NCBI GenBank assembly: GCA_022495995.1
Contig: JAFEMH010000333.1
Coordinates: forward strand, 620,001 to 684,000
Direction of reading: 5' to 3'
Origin: Adenophora triphylla var. japonica
Lineage: Eukaryota > Streptophyta > Magnoliopsida > Asterales > Campanulaceae
Length of the DNA: 64,000 nt
The notes beneath the pieces were generated by a model. That model worked only from the letters and a program-made list of their open reading frames with translations. It did not search any database and was not told the origin of the DNA. The first letter of the stretch is position 1; each line of letters starts with the position of its first letter. The position numbers were made by a program, and so were the translations under genes. Below are positions 11,328-22,689 of the stretch, one piece after another.

Positions 11328-14300
11328 TTATTTAATATCAATTACATAAGTTGATGTTTCGGGTACTTGTATTAATCGATCTTGATAAGAATCTAGCCAT
11401 CCGGTTGCACATTCACCGGTTGCACATTCATGACGTTCTTCATACCATTTGTATGGTACTGGTGGCAATGGACATCCTTCCTTCAACTTGGCATGAATGT
11501 AATGATTGCCGTTGACATAGCATATACAAATCAATTTTGGGTTATGTGGCATTGATTTTCGTAGAGGAAGGAAGGTCAAAGACAAGGTGTTACTCAAAGT
11601 CACCAACGAAACGTTGAATGCATTTGCAACAGCGTAACCCATTTCTGTAGCGTTAAACCAATTTTCTTCTCTGCATGGTCCATCAAACCAGTGGATAGCA
11701 GAAAGGAATTTATCCACCCTATCCTCGGCCATGAATAACTCAGCATACAACTCTTGATTTCCAAAAACCTCCTGATATAACACTTCCCGAACCCACCGCC
11801 ACTCATTTGAATCACGGCCAAGTAACTCCGCAATACACCGGAAGCCACAATTCCCATCACCCCGCACATCAACTGTTTTCTCAATATAACCATGCATGAA
11901 AACCGGTAGTTGATTAAGATATTGGATTGCATGTTGACTTTTTCGACGAACGGGCTATAAGATAAATTCAAAAAAAGAAAAATTAAGTTGAAATGACTAA
12001 TTATTTCATGATATAAAGTTTAACTGAATAATATAAATAGTTTTGAGGTTACCTGTAACTTGGCTTTTGCAGATAACATCGGAGAACCTTGATTTGCATC
12101 GGTGTTGAATAAAACTTGGTCGGGTATGGCCTCCACGTACTCAAATGCGCTAGGATCCCGCTTTGTGGATTTGAGGAACTTAGCATTCTTTGCTTTAGGA
12201 AGACCCTTATTATTTGTTTTAACTGCAGGTTCTTTGGCCATTGTTGTTGCAGGATGACAAATCTCGGTCAATCTCCGAACAATCAAATTCTTTTCGGTTC
12301 GTGGAGCTGCCTCAAATCTTAAATCAAGAGTATTGCGAATCTCATTGTACCAATTTCGAATCTCTTCTTCAATATCATCATCGTAACTCATGATCAGTAG
12401 GGTATCTAGCATACGCCAAAATGCATGAACTTTATCAAGTGGGATGGGCGAGTTGAATTGCATGAACTGTGCAAGCTCATGTGGACAAGGGAGTCCGCAT
12501 GCCGATCTCACCGCACACCCACACAACAATGGATCTCGACTACCATCATATAGAGAATCCAGTGAGTTGAAAATCAAATCCAATGCATTTATAGCCACCA
12601 TGCCTCTAACCTCACTCCATAGCGATGACTTGAATTTGTGTTGAACCACAGTCCTGCTTTTCTCAAATGAGGCAATGATTGCAATATGGGAGCATTCGAT
12701 GAGTTTATGAATTTGTTTCCAACATGTCTCAAATGCTCCATGGCTCGATCCAAGTTGTTTCTTCAATAAGGCATGTTGACTCTCCACCCTGACATAGGTT
12801 ACGTAATTTATTAGCATATAATTAACAAAACATCAAAACATATGACAGAAACATAAAGTTTCCCCGATATACCTGTTTATAGTCAAGTTTTCAAAGTGCA
12901 TAACATGCTTTGTCCAACACGAGAAAAATCTTTCTTTCTAAGGCACAATCCACTGGTTCAGGACATAATTGACTGCATCGGGATATTGACTGAAATCTTC
13001 TGATAATCGTCGTAAACAGTCATAAAACGATGCCTCTGTATCAGCTTTGACCATTACATTCCAATGAAGAATGAATGCCTCCCAAATCTCTTGCATATCA
13101 ATTATTTTCTTGCTTTTTGCTAGAATATTCCTGTTGATATGCCATCGACAGAGCAAATGAGTTGTCATTGGGAACGTCTCACGAATTGAATTCATCAAGG
13201 CAAACTCCCTATCGGTCACGATAACATTAGGAAGACATGATTGATCCATCAAAGATTTCAGCACTTCGCATGCTCACGTGTAGTTTCCTTCTTTCTCAGC
13301 CTCTAGGTATACAACAACAATTAAGAAGGTCATTTTGGTTGAAGTCACGCCCACAATCTCAAGCAAAGGTAAGTTGTACCTATTTGTCTTGTAAGTGCAA
13401 TCCATGAACAAGACGTATGGAAATGCCTTCATCAATTTAATGCTTTTTGGATGAGCAAAGAATATCTCCTTAATGACATTTGTATTCTCGCATTGCCGAT
13501 ATTCGAAGTAATAAGCATGATCGGTCAATTTAAACATGAGCTGTTGGATTTGAGAACGACCCGCATGCTCAGTTGCCCTGTTCTTCACTCGCGCATTATA
13601 AATAGTCCGTATTATGGACTTGTTTTCTGGAAATTTCTCTTTTAATCCATGTAAAATATCCTTCGGCCGGCTATTTGCATGTGACAATTCTATCACGTAC
13701 TCCTCCTCTGATTTCAGTAATCTACCGGCATAAGAGTGACCCAACATGGATTCGCAAATTGGATGATTGTGAAAGCCACAAACCACTTTTAATTGCCATT
13801 CACCATCAACCGTGACTTGTCTGGCGTTCAACTGAAACTTACAACCGCATTTCTTTGTTCCGCTCTCTCAATTTTTCTTTTTTTTCCCCAATATTTCAAG
13901 GTTGACAGATTCTTGAGAGGACAGAGAGATTGGTTTTTCCTTGTATGTCCCCCAGCAATCACAAACAAGCGTCATTCGAGGAGCGGAATTACGGCTCCCG
14001 TTATCCGACCGACCGACTACGATGACAAACTCATGCTCTTTCCCCTTTTTACGCACCCATTCAAACATTATTTTTCGGTCTCGAAAAAACAAGGGCATTG
14101 TGAATTCTGGAGTGTAGTCTCGCAAAACGCTTTCAAAATCAATCGAGACATAGTTGTTGTCACCCAGGGAATACTGCAACAATTCAATAAAACAATAAGG
14201 GAGGTGTAAGAATAAAAATAAAGGTTCGGTCAGTGGTGGCCAAATTTTTTTTCAATGGTTCGGCTGGGTGTGGCCGAAATATTTTAAAAATTCGGCCGTT

Positions 14301-14536
14301 ACTGACCGAAAACATCCCAGATTCGGCAAACCAAAGCCGAACAATTTCAAAATTTCGGCCAGTGTGGCCGAACCTGAACTTAATTTCGGCCAGGTGTGGC
14401 CGAACGTGAACTGATTTTCCGTCACTACTTGCCGAATTTGAGCTACGAAACAGAAAAGACATTTTTAACAAATTTAAATGGTTAGAAAACTTACATTAAC
14501 ATTTGATGGTAGAGCATTCCATGGTAGAGCATCCAT
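11328..14536 (-). pseudogene. MULE transposase with C-terminal OTU cysteine protease domain
   Basis: Spliced model: exons 14536-14495, 14173-12873, 12787-12053 and 11954-11328, all with GT-AG introns in phase, giving about 900 residues. In order: a zinc-finger region (CGCKFQLN ... CGFHNH), the MULE DDE core (FMDCTYKTN; VTDREFALMNSI; CRWHINRN), a SWIM zinc finger (CGC ... CPH), and an OTU domain with DGNCGFRCI and NGNHYIHA, which supply the Cys and His of a cysteine protease. The transposase would cut and move the element; the OTU role is unknown, perhaps deubiquitination. Lesions are a frameshift in an A-run near 13860, TGA at 13274-13276 and TAG at 12938-12940. OTU-bearing MULEs are known in plants. 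Confidence 0.87.
14224..14438. repeat. TTCGGCC palindrome cluster 3 (transposase intron 1)
   Basis: About seven units, including the perfect palindrome TTCGGCCAGTGTGGCCGAA. They fill the first intron (14174-14494) of the minus-strand transposase gene, mirroring cluster 1 in the first intron of the PMD gene. Confidence 0.85.
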
Positions 14537-14744
14537 GATGAGTCTCCTGAATCTCTTGTCTTGGAACAAATATGTATGAATTTTTTTTTTTGGAGACAAA
14601 TGATGGTGAAAGGAAGAGAAAGGAAAGGGAGGTAATTTTTTTTAATGTAAAAAAATAAAGAAGGAAGTGATTAAGTAAAAAGGTGAAAATTGATGAGGGG
14701 GGGAGGGGGAAGGTGATGAAAATTGTTGAGGGAGGGAGGGGGTA

Positions 14745-14781
14745 TACGGGTTTACTCAACAATTTTACGGATTTATTTAAC
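14745..14781 (-). repeat. Internal copy of the MULE terminal repeat core
   Basis: CGGGTTTACTCAACAATTTT and the following bases repeat the inner part of the right terminal repeat about 108 bases inside it. It may be a subterminal transposase site or a decayed duplicate end. Confidence 0.7.
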
Positions 14782-14852
14782 ATTAGTGATTTAGTTAATA
14801 GATTTAGGGATAATATTGTAAATTCACTTGATGGCATTTTTGAAGATTATAA

Positions 14853-14898
14853 CTTACAGGTTTACTCAACAATTTTACGAATTTATATAACAACTCTC
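14853..14898 (-). repeat. MULE right terminal inverted repeat
   Basis: On the minus strand it starts GAGAGTTGTTATATAAATTC and aligns with 7684-7730. It abuts TAAAAACAA at 14899-14907, the second copy of the target duplication. Confidence 0.92.
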
Positions 14899-15099
14899 TA
14901 AAAACAATGTAGCACTCTTTCACTTCTGATTGTCCATCAGTTCGTCCTCTCTGTTCCTTCACTTGGTCTCTAGATTCCACACCGTTCATGTTTGGCTGCT
15001 AACTCATCATACTTAGCTTGAATCTCTAGCTTCTCTGCATGCAATTGGCAGCTTGACTCCAGTTCACGTTGTTCTTGTTCATCTAGTTGCTTCTCGAGG

Positions 15100-15399
15100 T
15101 TACTCGTCCTGTACTTGCACACTTAGTTTATTCCATTCCCTATTAGCTATCCTGATATGTATCTCCCCGGTCCTGACTTTCTGAATACTCTTAGCCAGCT
15201 CATTTTCCATGAATTCCATATCTTCATTGCTTACCTTGAGGGCGTATCGTAAACCCTTTACTTTTGCCTTCTCTTTCTTTAACTCTTTAGTGATCAATTT
15301 GATGCGGTGATCCTTAGCTGCAATTGTCTCTTTGAGGGCCGCACTATATCTTACACACTTTCTCGATCTTCGTGCCATGATCCTACACACATTAGACAA
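15100..15399 (-). CDS. Coiled-coil N-terminal protein of TE-G (gag-like, uncertain)
   Basis: A 99-residue frame rich in Lys and Glu with heptad-like spacing (KELKKEKAKVKGLRYALK, then MEFMENELAKSIQKV), likely a coiled coil. It lies about 200 bases downstream of the primer site, where gag of a Ty3/gypsy element begins. I cannot match it to a named family. In-frame stops follow, so it is probably a remnant. Confidence 0.4.
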   Translation of the reverse strand: MSNVCRIMARRSRKCVRYSAALKETIAAKDHRIKLITKELKKEKAKVKGLRYALKVSNEDMEFMENELAKSIQKVRTGEIHIRIANREWNKLSVQVQDE

Positions 15400-15605
15400 G
15401 GAACTTAATTAGTCTAACTCCAAAACACAATATATATATTTCATTTAAAATAAGGCACAAGTATAATTCTCTAACCACACAAGTAAGTTGTTCTTCCAAC
15501 CTTGTTTACTTAGTTCTAGGTTGAACAGGCTAACTCACATTTCTAAAGGTCAATTTAACTATCTTCAAGTACTCAAGTCTAATTCCCATAAGACCTAAAG
15601 CCATT

Positions 15606-15617
15606 GCTCTGATACCA
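15606..15617 (-). other. TE-G primer-binding site (tRNA-Met type)
   Basis: Minus strand reads TGGTATCAGAGC, complementary to the 3' end of plant initiator tRNA-Met, two bases inside the LTR end at 15620. Confidence 0.9.
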
Positions 15618-15619
15618 AC

Positions 15620-18171
15620 TGTAACACCCCTAATTTTCCATACATAAATGAGCATTCAATGGCATTAAATATAACTTCAAAATATTAGGGTTTCCACCCC
15701 CCAAAACCCTATTACATCATAAATGTCATTAAATACCATAAATACTTAATAAATGCGGAAGCGAAAATAAATACTTATTGTCTCAGCTAGTAAAACCACA
15801 CTAGCCATTAATGTACTTACAACCAAATGAAATAACTAATTGTTCAATAATCCTAATTATTCTCCAAGAGTCGCCCTTCTCGCGACCAATCCAATTCCCT
15901 TCTACTTAGAACCTGGAAAGAAAAATTTAAGGGAGAAAGGGTGAGCGAACGAATGCTCAGTAAGTTCATACGATGTCTCTTCGGGTACTAAGAAGAGTCG
16001 ACCAGAATGAACACTTCAATAATATAATACAAGGATAGGTTAATTTAGCTTTATAATAGCTGCGGTACAATACAGTCAAGACACCATTTAAGATATTCTT
16101 CAAAGAATTATGGCACTACGATTCAAAGGGATTCATACAAATTTCCGTCAATTCCAAAGTACATTATAACCTCAATGCCAAAGGTACAATTAATACACCT
16201 AGCTTCATCAAGCCATTAGTGTGGGTCGAAACATATATGGTACTGTCACTCATATATGCTCGGGGTCTAGAATTGCCCTTGTAATCAGACAATTCCTGAG
16301 AGAAGGCATGTGATCACTCATGCAATCCCTTATAAGAACAAGTCTTTTTCTGACTAGACAAGTTCTGACAATGCCTTTTCTAACTGGGCATGTCCATTCT
16401 AAGCAAGTAAGTGATTCCACAAACATGCTAGAACGAGGAAGCATACAGAGGTACAGGTATGCATATGACAAGTTTCAAACTTCAGATATTCTGTGAACAA
16501 CAACATTATCACAAAATATAGATATTTCCAAGTAACGTTCAATAACGCGGATTATTCACAAATAACTATCATGCCATTTGATAGTCTAATCATATCAAGA
16601 AGGTATAGGAGTTCCAATGGAAAAGAATTCAAATACAGTAAAGGAACGTAATCCCTTACCTTGGTCTAGCTTCTTGAACCGCTCTTCCCGTGCATATCTA
16701 CAACCACGTAAGAGTAACTTAGTATCTCGCATTGTCGTTAACTATCTCTACTTAGTTAAACCTTATGCGTTATAATTTAACTTCTTCCCTTTCTTTATTT
16801 AGAAATCTTCTAAGTTTGGAAAGTTTCTATTTTTGGAAACTTTCCATATTTGGAAATTTCCTTATTCTTGGATTTGTAATTTCCTAATCATAGTTTGATT
16901 TTTTATTTAGGATTGTTCTCTTTTTCATCCTTTTCATAAATCTTAACTTTAATGTAAACTTTCCTCTTTTAGGATTTCCACTAAAGTCCTTCTATTTTTG
17001 GTTAATTACTTAAAGGTCCTCCATCTTTTAGGTATTTGCAAAATAGTCCCTCAACTTATGATTATTTGTAAAACAGTCCCTCAACTTTTAAATATTTGCA
17101 AATTAGTCCCTCAACTTTTAAATATTTGCAAACTAGTCCCTCAATTTTTAAATATTTGAAAACTAGTCCCTCAATTTTTAAATATTTGCAAATTAGTCCT
17201 TCAAATTTTGGATAATTACGAATTAGTCCCTTGACTTTCAATTAATGACAGAATGGTCCTTTTGCAGTTTTAAACTTTACAGTTTAGTCCTTCAGTTAAG
17301 TTCTCCATCTAATTCCTGACTGTACAGTTAGAATTTTAATGGTTTCAGCTTATAACTATTCAGTTTAGCCCTTTTTCAGTTGGAAACTTAACTGTAATCA
17401 TTTAAACTAACCCAAAAGCTTAACGAATTAAACAAAACATAACCCAATATCCCTAAGGCCATTCGGCCGAACCCTAATGTGCCCCAAACATCATTTTTTT
17501 GTTCCTCCTTTTCATCCAAGAATAATTAACATAATAGTTTAATTCATCTCAAGAACATAATTAGGGCTTTTACAACTTAATACTTTGAATTTTCATAATC
17601 TTACTATCCAAGCATTAAGATTTCAACATTAGGTTATATTTCTAATCATTAAACCTAGATTTTCCCATCATTATAATCATCAATCAATTCATTTAACCTC
17701 AAGATTTAACATTTAAAAGCTTACAACAATCATCCAAGAACAATAAACTTTTAAATCTTATAAAAATCATAACTAATTCCCTATTGCTCCGAATTGAATG
17801 AAACAAAAGTTAGGATTTAGGGTTTGACATTACCTTAATTTTGGTGAAGAGAGATTTACCAAAAGAACCAGTAACACACCTGTTTCTCCTCCCCAAAAGT
17901 TCCAGTCGCCGCCCTAGTGCTAGGGTTTTAAATTTTTTTTTTTTGTTTTGCTTTGCTTTGGTAATTGCTGTGAATTATGAGAGATTTTTAGGAAGGTTTT
18001 GGTATTTAAATGTAGGTATTAACCTCCTTGGGCCCTCTTCTGCACAAGCCCAATTACCTAGCCCACTTGATTTAACCCATTCAATTTAACTTTTAATAGC
18101 CCATCTATTAGAAGTTAATTAATAATTATAATTTCATTAATTAATTTTTTTCCTAATAAAATAATTAATTT
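15620..18171 (-). repeat. TE-G 5' LTR, main part
   Basis: Starts TGTAACACCCC at 15620 and continues to the TE-B insertion at 18171; the remaining 28 bases are at 31082-31109 after TE-B. The rejoined LTR of about 2.58 kb has TG...CA ends (minus start TGTAAGAACCC, end GGGGTGTTACA). A long LTR with a tRNA-Met primer is usual for Del/Tekay chromoviruses, an inference here because no pol is present. It holds no gene; small reading frames are spurious. Confidence 0.8.
17035..17235 (+). repeat. About 30-bp tandem repeat in the TE-G LTR
   Basis: Seven or so copies of a unit like AGTCCCTCAACTTTTAAATA followed by TTTGCAAAT, diverging toward both ends. Confidence 0.85.
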
Positions 18172-18929
18172 TGATGTAGCCAAAATCGTCAAAACAGCCC
18201 AAATCCAAGCGATGATTGCTCCGGTGATTGCAAGGCCTGAAAATAAGAGAAAACACGTAAACTAAGCCGGGGCGGATCCGGCTAAAGGCCCTCCGGCGTG
18301 AGAGTAAGTTCACGGTTTGTATATGAGAAAACAAATGGACAGAGTTTTCCCAATGTAAAAAGTAACGTACCTAATAATGAGCCATGGGGCTTGTATTTAT
18401 AGGGATGGATTGATAGAATCCATGTTGAAATAAACTTGTGAAGAGATAAGATGTAATCCTAAGAGAATTACATCTGTTAAGGAGTCATTATTTGACTTGG
18501 ATTGGTGTAGTTGGTTACAATCCTGATTGAATCATGAATGTGTAATCCTTGTTGTATAAGGACTGTATATCCTGCTAGCCGGAACGCCGAGGAACACAAA
18601 TGTTTTACCTCAGCCTTGGAAAATAGACCGAGGTAAATGATTCTGCTTCCTCGTCATTTGGAGATTGGCCGGCATGGAGATATGCCGGGGTAAATGATTT
18701 TGTTTCCTCGTCATGGTGATGAAATGCCGAGGTAAGAACTTTTCTTTCCTCGTCACTTGCTGCATAACGGCCCAAGCATGTTGACATAAGGCCGAGATAA
18801 ACGTTCCTCGTCATACAAGGAAGACCTTACTCGGCCCTGATACTTGGTCATTTAGATAATATTCATGGCCCAATTCAATTAGGCCCAGCTTGAGCAAACC
18901 CATATTCGTATCTCGGTTTATACTGTTCA
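18172..18929 (-). repeat. TE-B 3' LTR (left)
   Basis: Starts TGATGTAGCC and ends ACTGTTCA. A minus-strand TATA box is at 18394-18401. It is identical to 30319-31076 except at five positions seen by eye, most of them G/A differences. Confidence 0.95.
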
Positions 18930-18945
18930 GTGGCCCCCGACTTTC
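18930..18945 (-). other. TE-B polypurine tract
   Basis: Minus strand reads AAAGTCGGGGGCCAC directly before the 3' LTR, the usual site for plus-strand cDNA priming. TE-E has the equivalent AAGTTGGGGGCCAC at 33375-33388. Confidence 0.75.
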
Positions 18946-19559
18946 TAACTCGGATTAGGACGAGTAGAAAGTCACCTCGTCCTCGTCATATGGAATACCA
19001 ACGGGTTTGACACGTGTCCTCGGCGTCGCTTCGTATAACTGACGGTTGCCATTCTGGGGCCCCCCAGTCTTGTCACGCCTCGAAACCGTCAATTTGCATT
19101 TAATTCTTGGGGCGCCAGACCCGGATTTTAGCTTTACCCATGGGTTTAACCCGATTGAGGGGTTATAAAAAGCTAAATTCTTCTCATTTTACTCTTTACA
19201 AACCCCAAATATTTGAGAGCGAGTGACAAGGTTTCAGGCGACAAGTATTCCGGTGATCTTGATCTTGTTCGAACCCAGTTTCCGGCGAGCTAGCTTCCTG
19301 TTGTGATTTCCTCAATTTCTCCAAACTCAGGTATGAAGTCTCTTTCCTTTTGTGCATTTTGACTCCGATTTCCCGCTTTCTAGGGTTTGTTGGTGATGAA
19401 TCTGGAATATGCCAAGAACAAATGAACCACCATTGTTAAAGAATGAAGCTTTTCTTCATAAATTCTCAAAACTTCAAATCTTTGGTTTTCTCTGTATTTT
19501 ATATGGACTTTCTTGAATATTGAATGAACTCCCCCTTTCATTTTTGATTCCCCTTAGAA

Positions 19560-22547
19560 ATGGCTCGTTCTTGGGACCATTCTCCCCGATTCCGTTATGG
19601 ATATCATCTGAAATCCGAGGGTCTATCGTAGAGAGAGAGGTCCATGGTTGATGCTCACTGGATGATGTAAGCAAGCGGTTGAGAGGTTATGGTCGAACTC
19701 GTCTATTCCTCCAATACCCTGATTCCACAAGAATAGATAGGATTGAGTCTGGTTCACCCAACATTATAGTTTTTGAGGATAGGGCTGAGATGATGGAGCA
19801 CATCGAGCTGTTCTACCCGGCCTCTGATCGCGAAATGCGTGAGCGCCTGAGAGGTACGGCTCCCTCCTCGGCCTTATTAAATGATGAGGAGGGGAATCTC
19901 CCTTCCCCGTCCTAAATCAGCCATGGACGAGGTCACTAATTTTGTCTCCTCGTCTTTATGCAGATATGACGGGAAGAGAAGGAGAACCCTCCTCATCTAC
20001 TCAAATAGTTGATGCTTTCATGGAAGAAGCACAAGCTGATGGCCGCTTGGCCCGAAGAAGAGGAGGCCGAGGACGAGGAGGCCATGGATTAGGACAAAGA
20101 CAAGAGAGGACCCCAAGAGCCGGGGATCCCATGTTGGAAAAGCTGTACTCCAAATACGGGGTAGACAAAGCTGAGTACATGCTAACTTATATGGGCCATA
20201 TGGAGCTGAAGACAAAGAAGGAAGAGGACAACTTTTATTATAACCAAGACTTTGTCCACTTCTACTTCAAACAGTTTCAACAGGGACTTCGTCTTCCCTT
20301 GGATCCTTTCATCTGCGAATTTTTAGACGATGTGAGGGCGGTGCCGGCCATGCTAGGAGCTAATGGTACCCGGGTTCTTGTCAGCTTCATTGTCCTCTGC
20401 CGTAGCTTAGGGTACGAGCCAACCATGGGAGCTTTTAGATATTTCTACCATGTTCAATTTGTCAAGGAGAGTTGGCTCCTCGTCATTAAGAGTGCGTCCA
20501 AGAAACCGAAGCTGCTCCTCCCTATGTCTAGCAAAGTTGCCGGCTGGGATAACCATGTTATAAGGGTTGAGAGCCGCCAAGGATGGGAGTTCCAGTCTCC
20601 TTGTAAGGGTCCAACTTCATCCTTTCCCGTCCAACAATATGAATGGACCCAGGACTTGATCAAACGCCTAGAAGAATTTGCCGAGGTGGGGGTCCTTGAT
20701 TGGTCAGTGGTTGAGTCCTCGGACCATTATTATATTCAGGCGGGTTTGATGCCGGGGAAGAAGGATGGGGTATCTCCCCTTGTCACCGTAAAGAGGGGGA
20801 GACGCTTCAATGACTGGACAATTCACCCCGGCTTGGTGTTCCATGAGGATTGCATTACGTGCAAGACTGAACGTCCCCGGGACCAATGTTTGAAAGCAAT
20901 CGACATAGTTGGACGTAAATGTTTTATCTTTTTTACTTGGTACTTTTTGAATGCTTGTTACCTCTGCTCGTATTTAACTCTTTTTCCTCGTCCTTGCAGA
21001 TTTAACCGCCGAGGAAGAAGAAGCTATAGCCATGGAGAGACTAAGTCCCCAAGAGCTGGTAAAGAGGAAGAGGAAGCAGAGCAAGAAGTCTGCTTTGGTA
21101 GAAAGGAGGGAAGAGGCTAATGCCCGTAATCTCGTGCTCAATGTCCAGGGTGACCAACCCCTTCCCCTTAAATTACACGGGGAAGTAAATGCCGAGGAAG
21201 CGGCGACTGACGAACAAACCAATCCATCAACTGTAGAGGGGCATAGCCTCCATGTTGATGCCGAGGAAGAGGCGGCCGAGGAAACTAACCTCGTCCAAAG
21301 GAGATCAGGCTCCAAGAGAACGCCAGCTGTTAGCGCCGAGGAGCCTGCGGCTAAACGGGCAAGCGTCAGTGGGGCCCCCAACGTTGAGGCTCTTCCTCCC
21401 TTAACCATTCAAACTATCAAGACCGTTGAGGAGGCCGACGAGCTGGCCAAGAGCATGTCCCTCAACGTTCCCCGTCTTAAGGGACTTCCCCTGTTGGCAA
21501 GGGAGGGACCCTTAGTAAGATTGGGCCGAGCTCCCATTCAGAGGGCTATGGACGAGGATGCCTACGAGGCATTTTGTAAAGAGGCTCCCAACGAATATAC
21601 CTTGCTCTGCCACAAGGGACTCTTGATAGCCGAGGTAGATGTTAATCCTTTTCTTGGTTATTACCCTTGATATTTGTTTGCCTTTCTAATAATGATTTCT
21701 CTTTCAGTTGGCTTCCGTCACGGCATATGAAAATGTTTTGGCCAAGAAGAAGGCTAGGCGCCTGAACGAAGCTAAGGCCGCCCAAGTGAAGAGTGAAAAA
21801 GATAAGGCTTCCTTGGCTAAGCTTTTAGAGGCTAAGGATGCTGAGCTTGCGGCGGCTAAGGCCAAGGTTGAGGCTGAGGTGAAGAGGGCCGAGGACGAGA
21901 AGATAAAAGCCGAGGAGCATCTCCGGCTAAAAAATGAAGAGCTTGCTACGGCAAGGAAAGAAAAAGCCGAGGTCCAAACTAGGGCCGAGGAAGCTGAGGC
22001 CCGGTGCAGAGGGTTGGAATCTACCCTCCCGGCTAGGGAGGAAGAGGCCGTAGCTCGGTTCAAGGAGAGCTCGGCTTTTAAGGAGTTGATGATGGCCAGC
22101 TCGGCCTTTAGAGAGGCCGTGGACGAGCAGACGGCCACTATGTTTGAAGATGGTTATCTTCATTTGGCCCGGAGCATTTTGGCTGATCCTTCCACCGGTT
22201 TGGACATCAATAAGGTTGCCCAACTAATTTGCAGGGATCAATATGCCGAGGAAGTCAGGGCTCTCCACCACTTGGTCCCCTTTTCTGAAAGCAACTTGGA
22301 GATAATGGCTGCCAAGGATGCTCAAGCTTGCAGGGAAGTGTGGAGGCCGGCCTCTGTTGTCCCCGGCAATATAAAAGACCTGGTGGAGGCGATCCAGGAT
22401 GCTGAAGAGCCCGAGGTCATAGAAGCCGAGGTGGAAGGAGGGACCGAGGAAACTAATGCCTTCACTGAACAAACGGTCCTTCCTCCCCCCGGCACTATCA
22501 CAGAAGACTGGCTGGACAAGCCTTTTGATGACGGGCATCAGTCTTAG
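19560..22547 (+). CDS. TE-B accessory gene, spliced, antisense to gag-pol (putative gypsy-type transposon domain)
   Basis: Four exons are supported by in-phase GT-AG introns at 19854-19963, 20915-20999 and 21635-21707. Spliced from 19679 the frame is open for about 866 residues; the likely start at 19560 (MARSWDHS) is separated from it by a frame break or stop near 19650. The N-terminal half holds the domain known as putative gypsy type transposon (Transposase_28), with GLRLPLDPFICEFL and LVSFIVLCRSLGYEP near 20290-20420. The C-terminal half is a long Lys/Glu/Ala coiled coil (21720-22080) and an acidic tail. A further intron probably lies upstream in the leader (from 19331). Homologues are at 31110-32650 and 33872-36857. 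Its biological role is unknown. Confidence 0.75.
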
Positions 22548-22689
22548 GATAGCTTCTTTTCTTTGTTTTCTGTAATAGATGGTAGGACTTGTAATTTTTT
22601 GAATATCAATGAAAATCCTTTTGTCATGATTCATGTTATTTCCATAACTTGCTCATATTTTTGTTATTTCCATAACTTGCTCATATTTT

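Larger units (their letters stand above)
7684..14898. mobile_element. Complete Mutator-like element (MULE) carrying OTU-transposase and PMD genes
   Basis: A 7.2 kb element flanked by a perfect 9-bp target duplication, TAAAAACAA, at 7675-7683 and 14899-14907; 9 bp is usual for Mutator elements. Its ends are inverted repeats (7684-7730 and 14853-14898) sharing a core of AAATTGTTGAGTAAACC. Inside are a PMD gene on + (8063-10492) and a MULE transposase with a C-terminal OTU protease domain on - (11328-14536), so their 3' ends face each other. Both genes contain stops or frameshifts, so this copy is probably non-autonomous now. Three clusters of TTCGGCC palindromes are placed almost symmetrically. 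Confidence 0.9.
14908..15619 (-). mobile_element. TE-G internal 5' region, truncated at the MULE
   Basis: Minus-strand sequence just downstream of the TE-G 5' LTR and primer site. It reads as a charged, coiled-coil-rich protein start (next entry) that runs toward 14908, where the MULE was inserted. No RT or integrase of this element is seen in the window; 7227-7674, on the other side of the MULE, shows no clear continuation. Confidence 0.55.

Noticed and set aside
14184..14471. A 95-residue minus-strand protein near the transposase start
   Set aside because: It is a translation of the TTCGGCC palindrome cluster inside the first intron.
17841..18089. An 82-residue plus-strand protein
   Set aside because: It lies in the TE-G LTR, overlaps a poly-T run and has no recognisable features.
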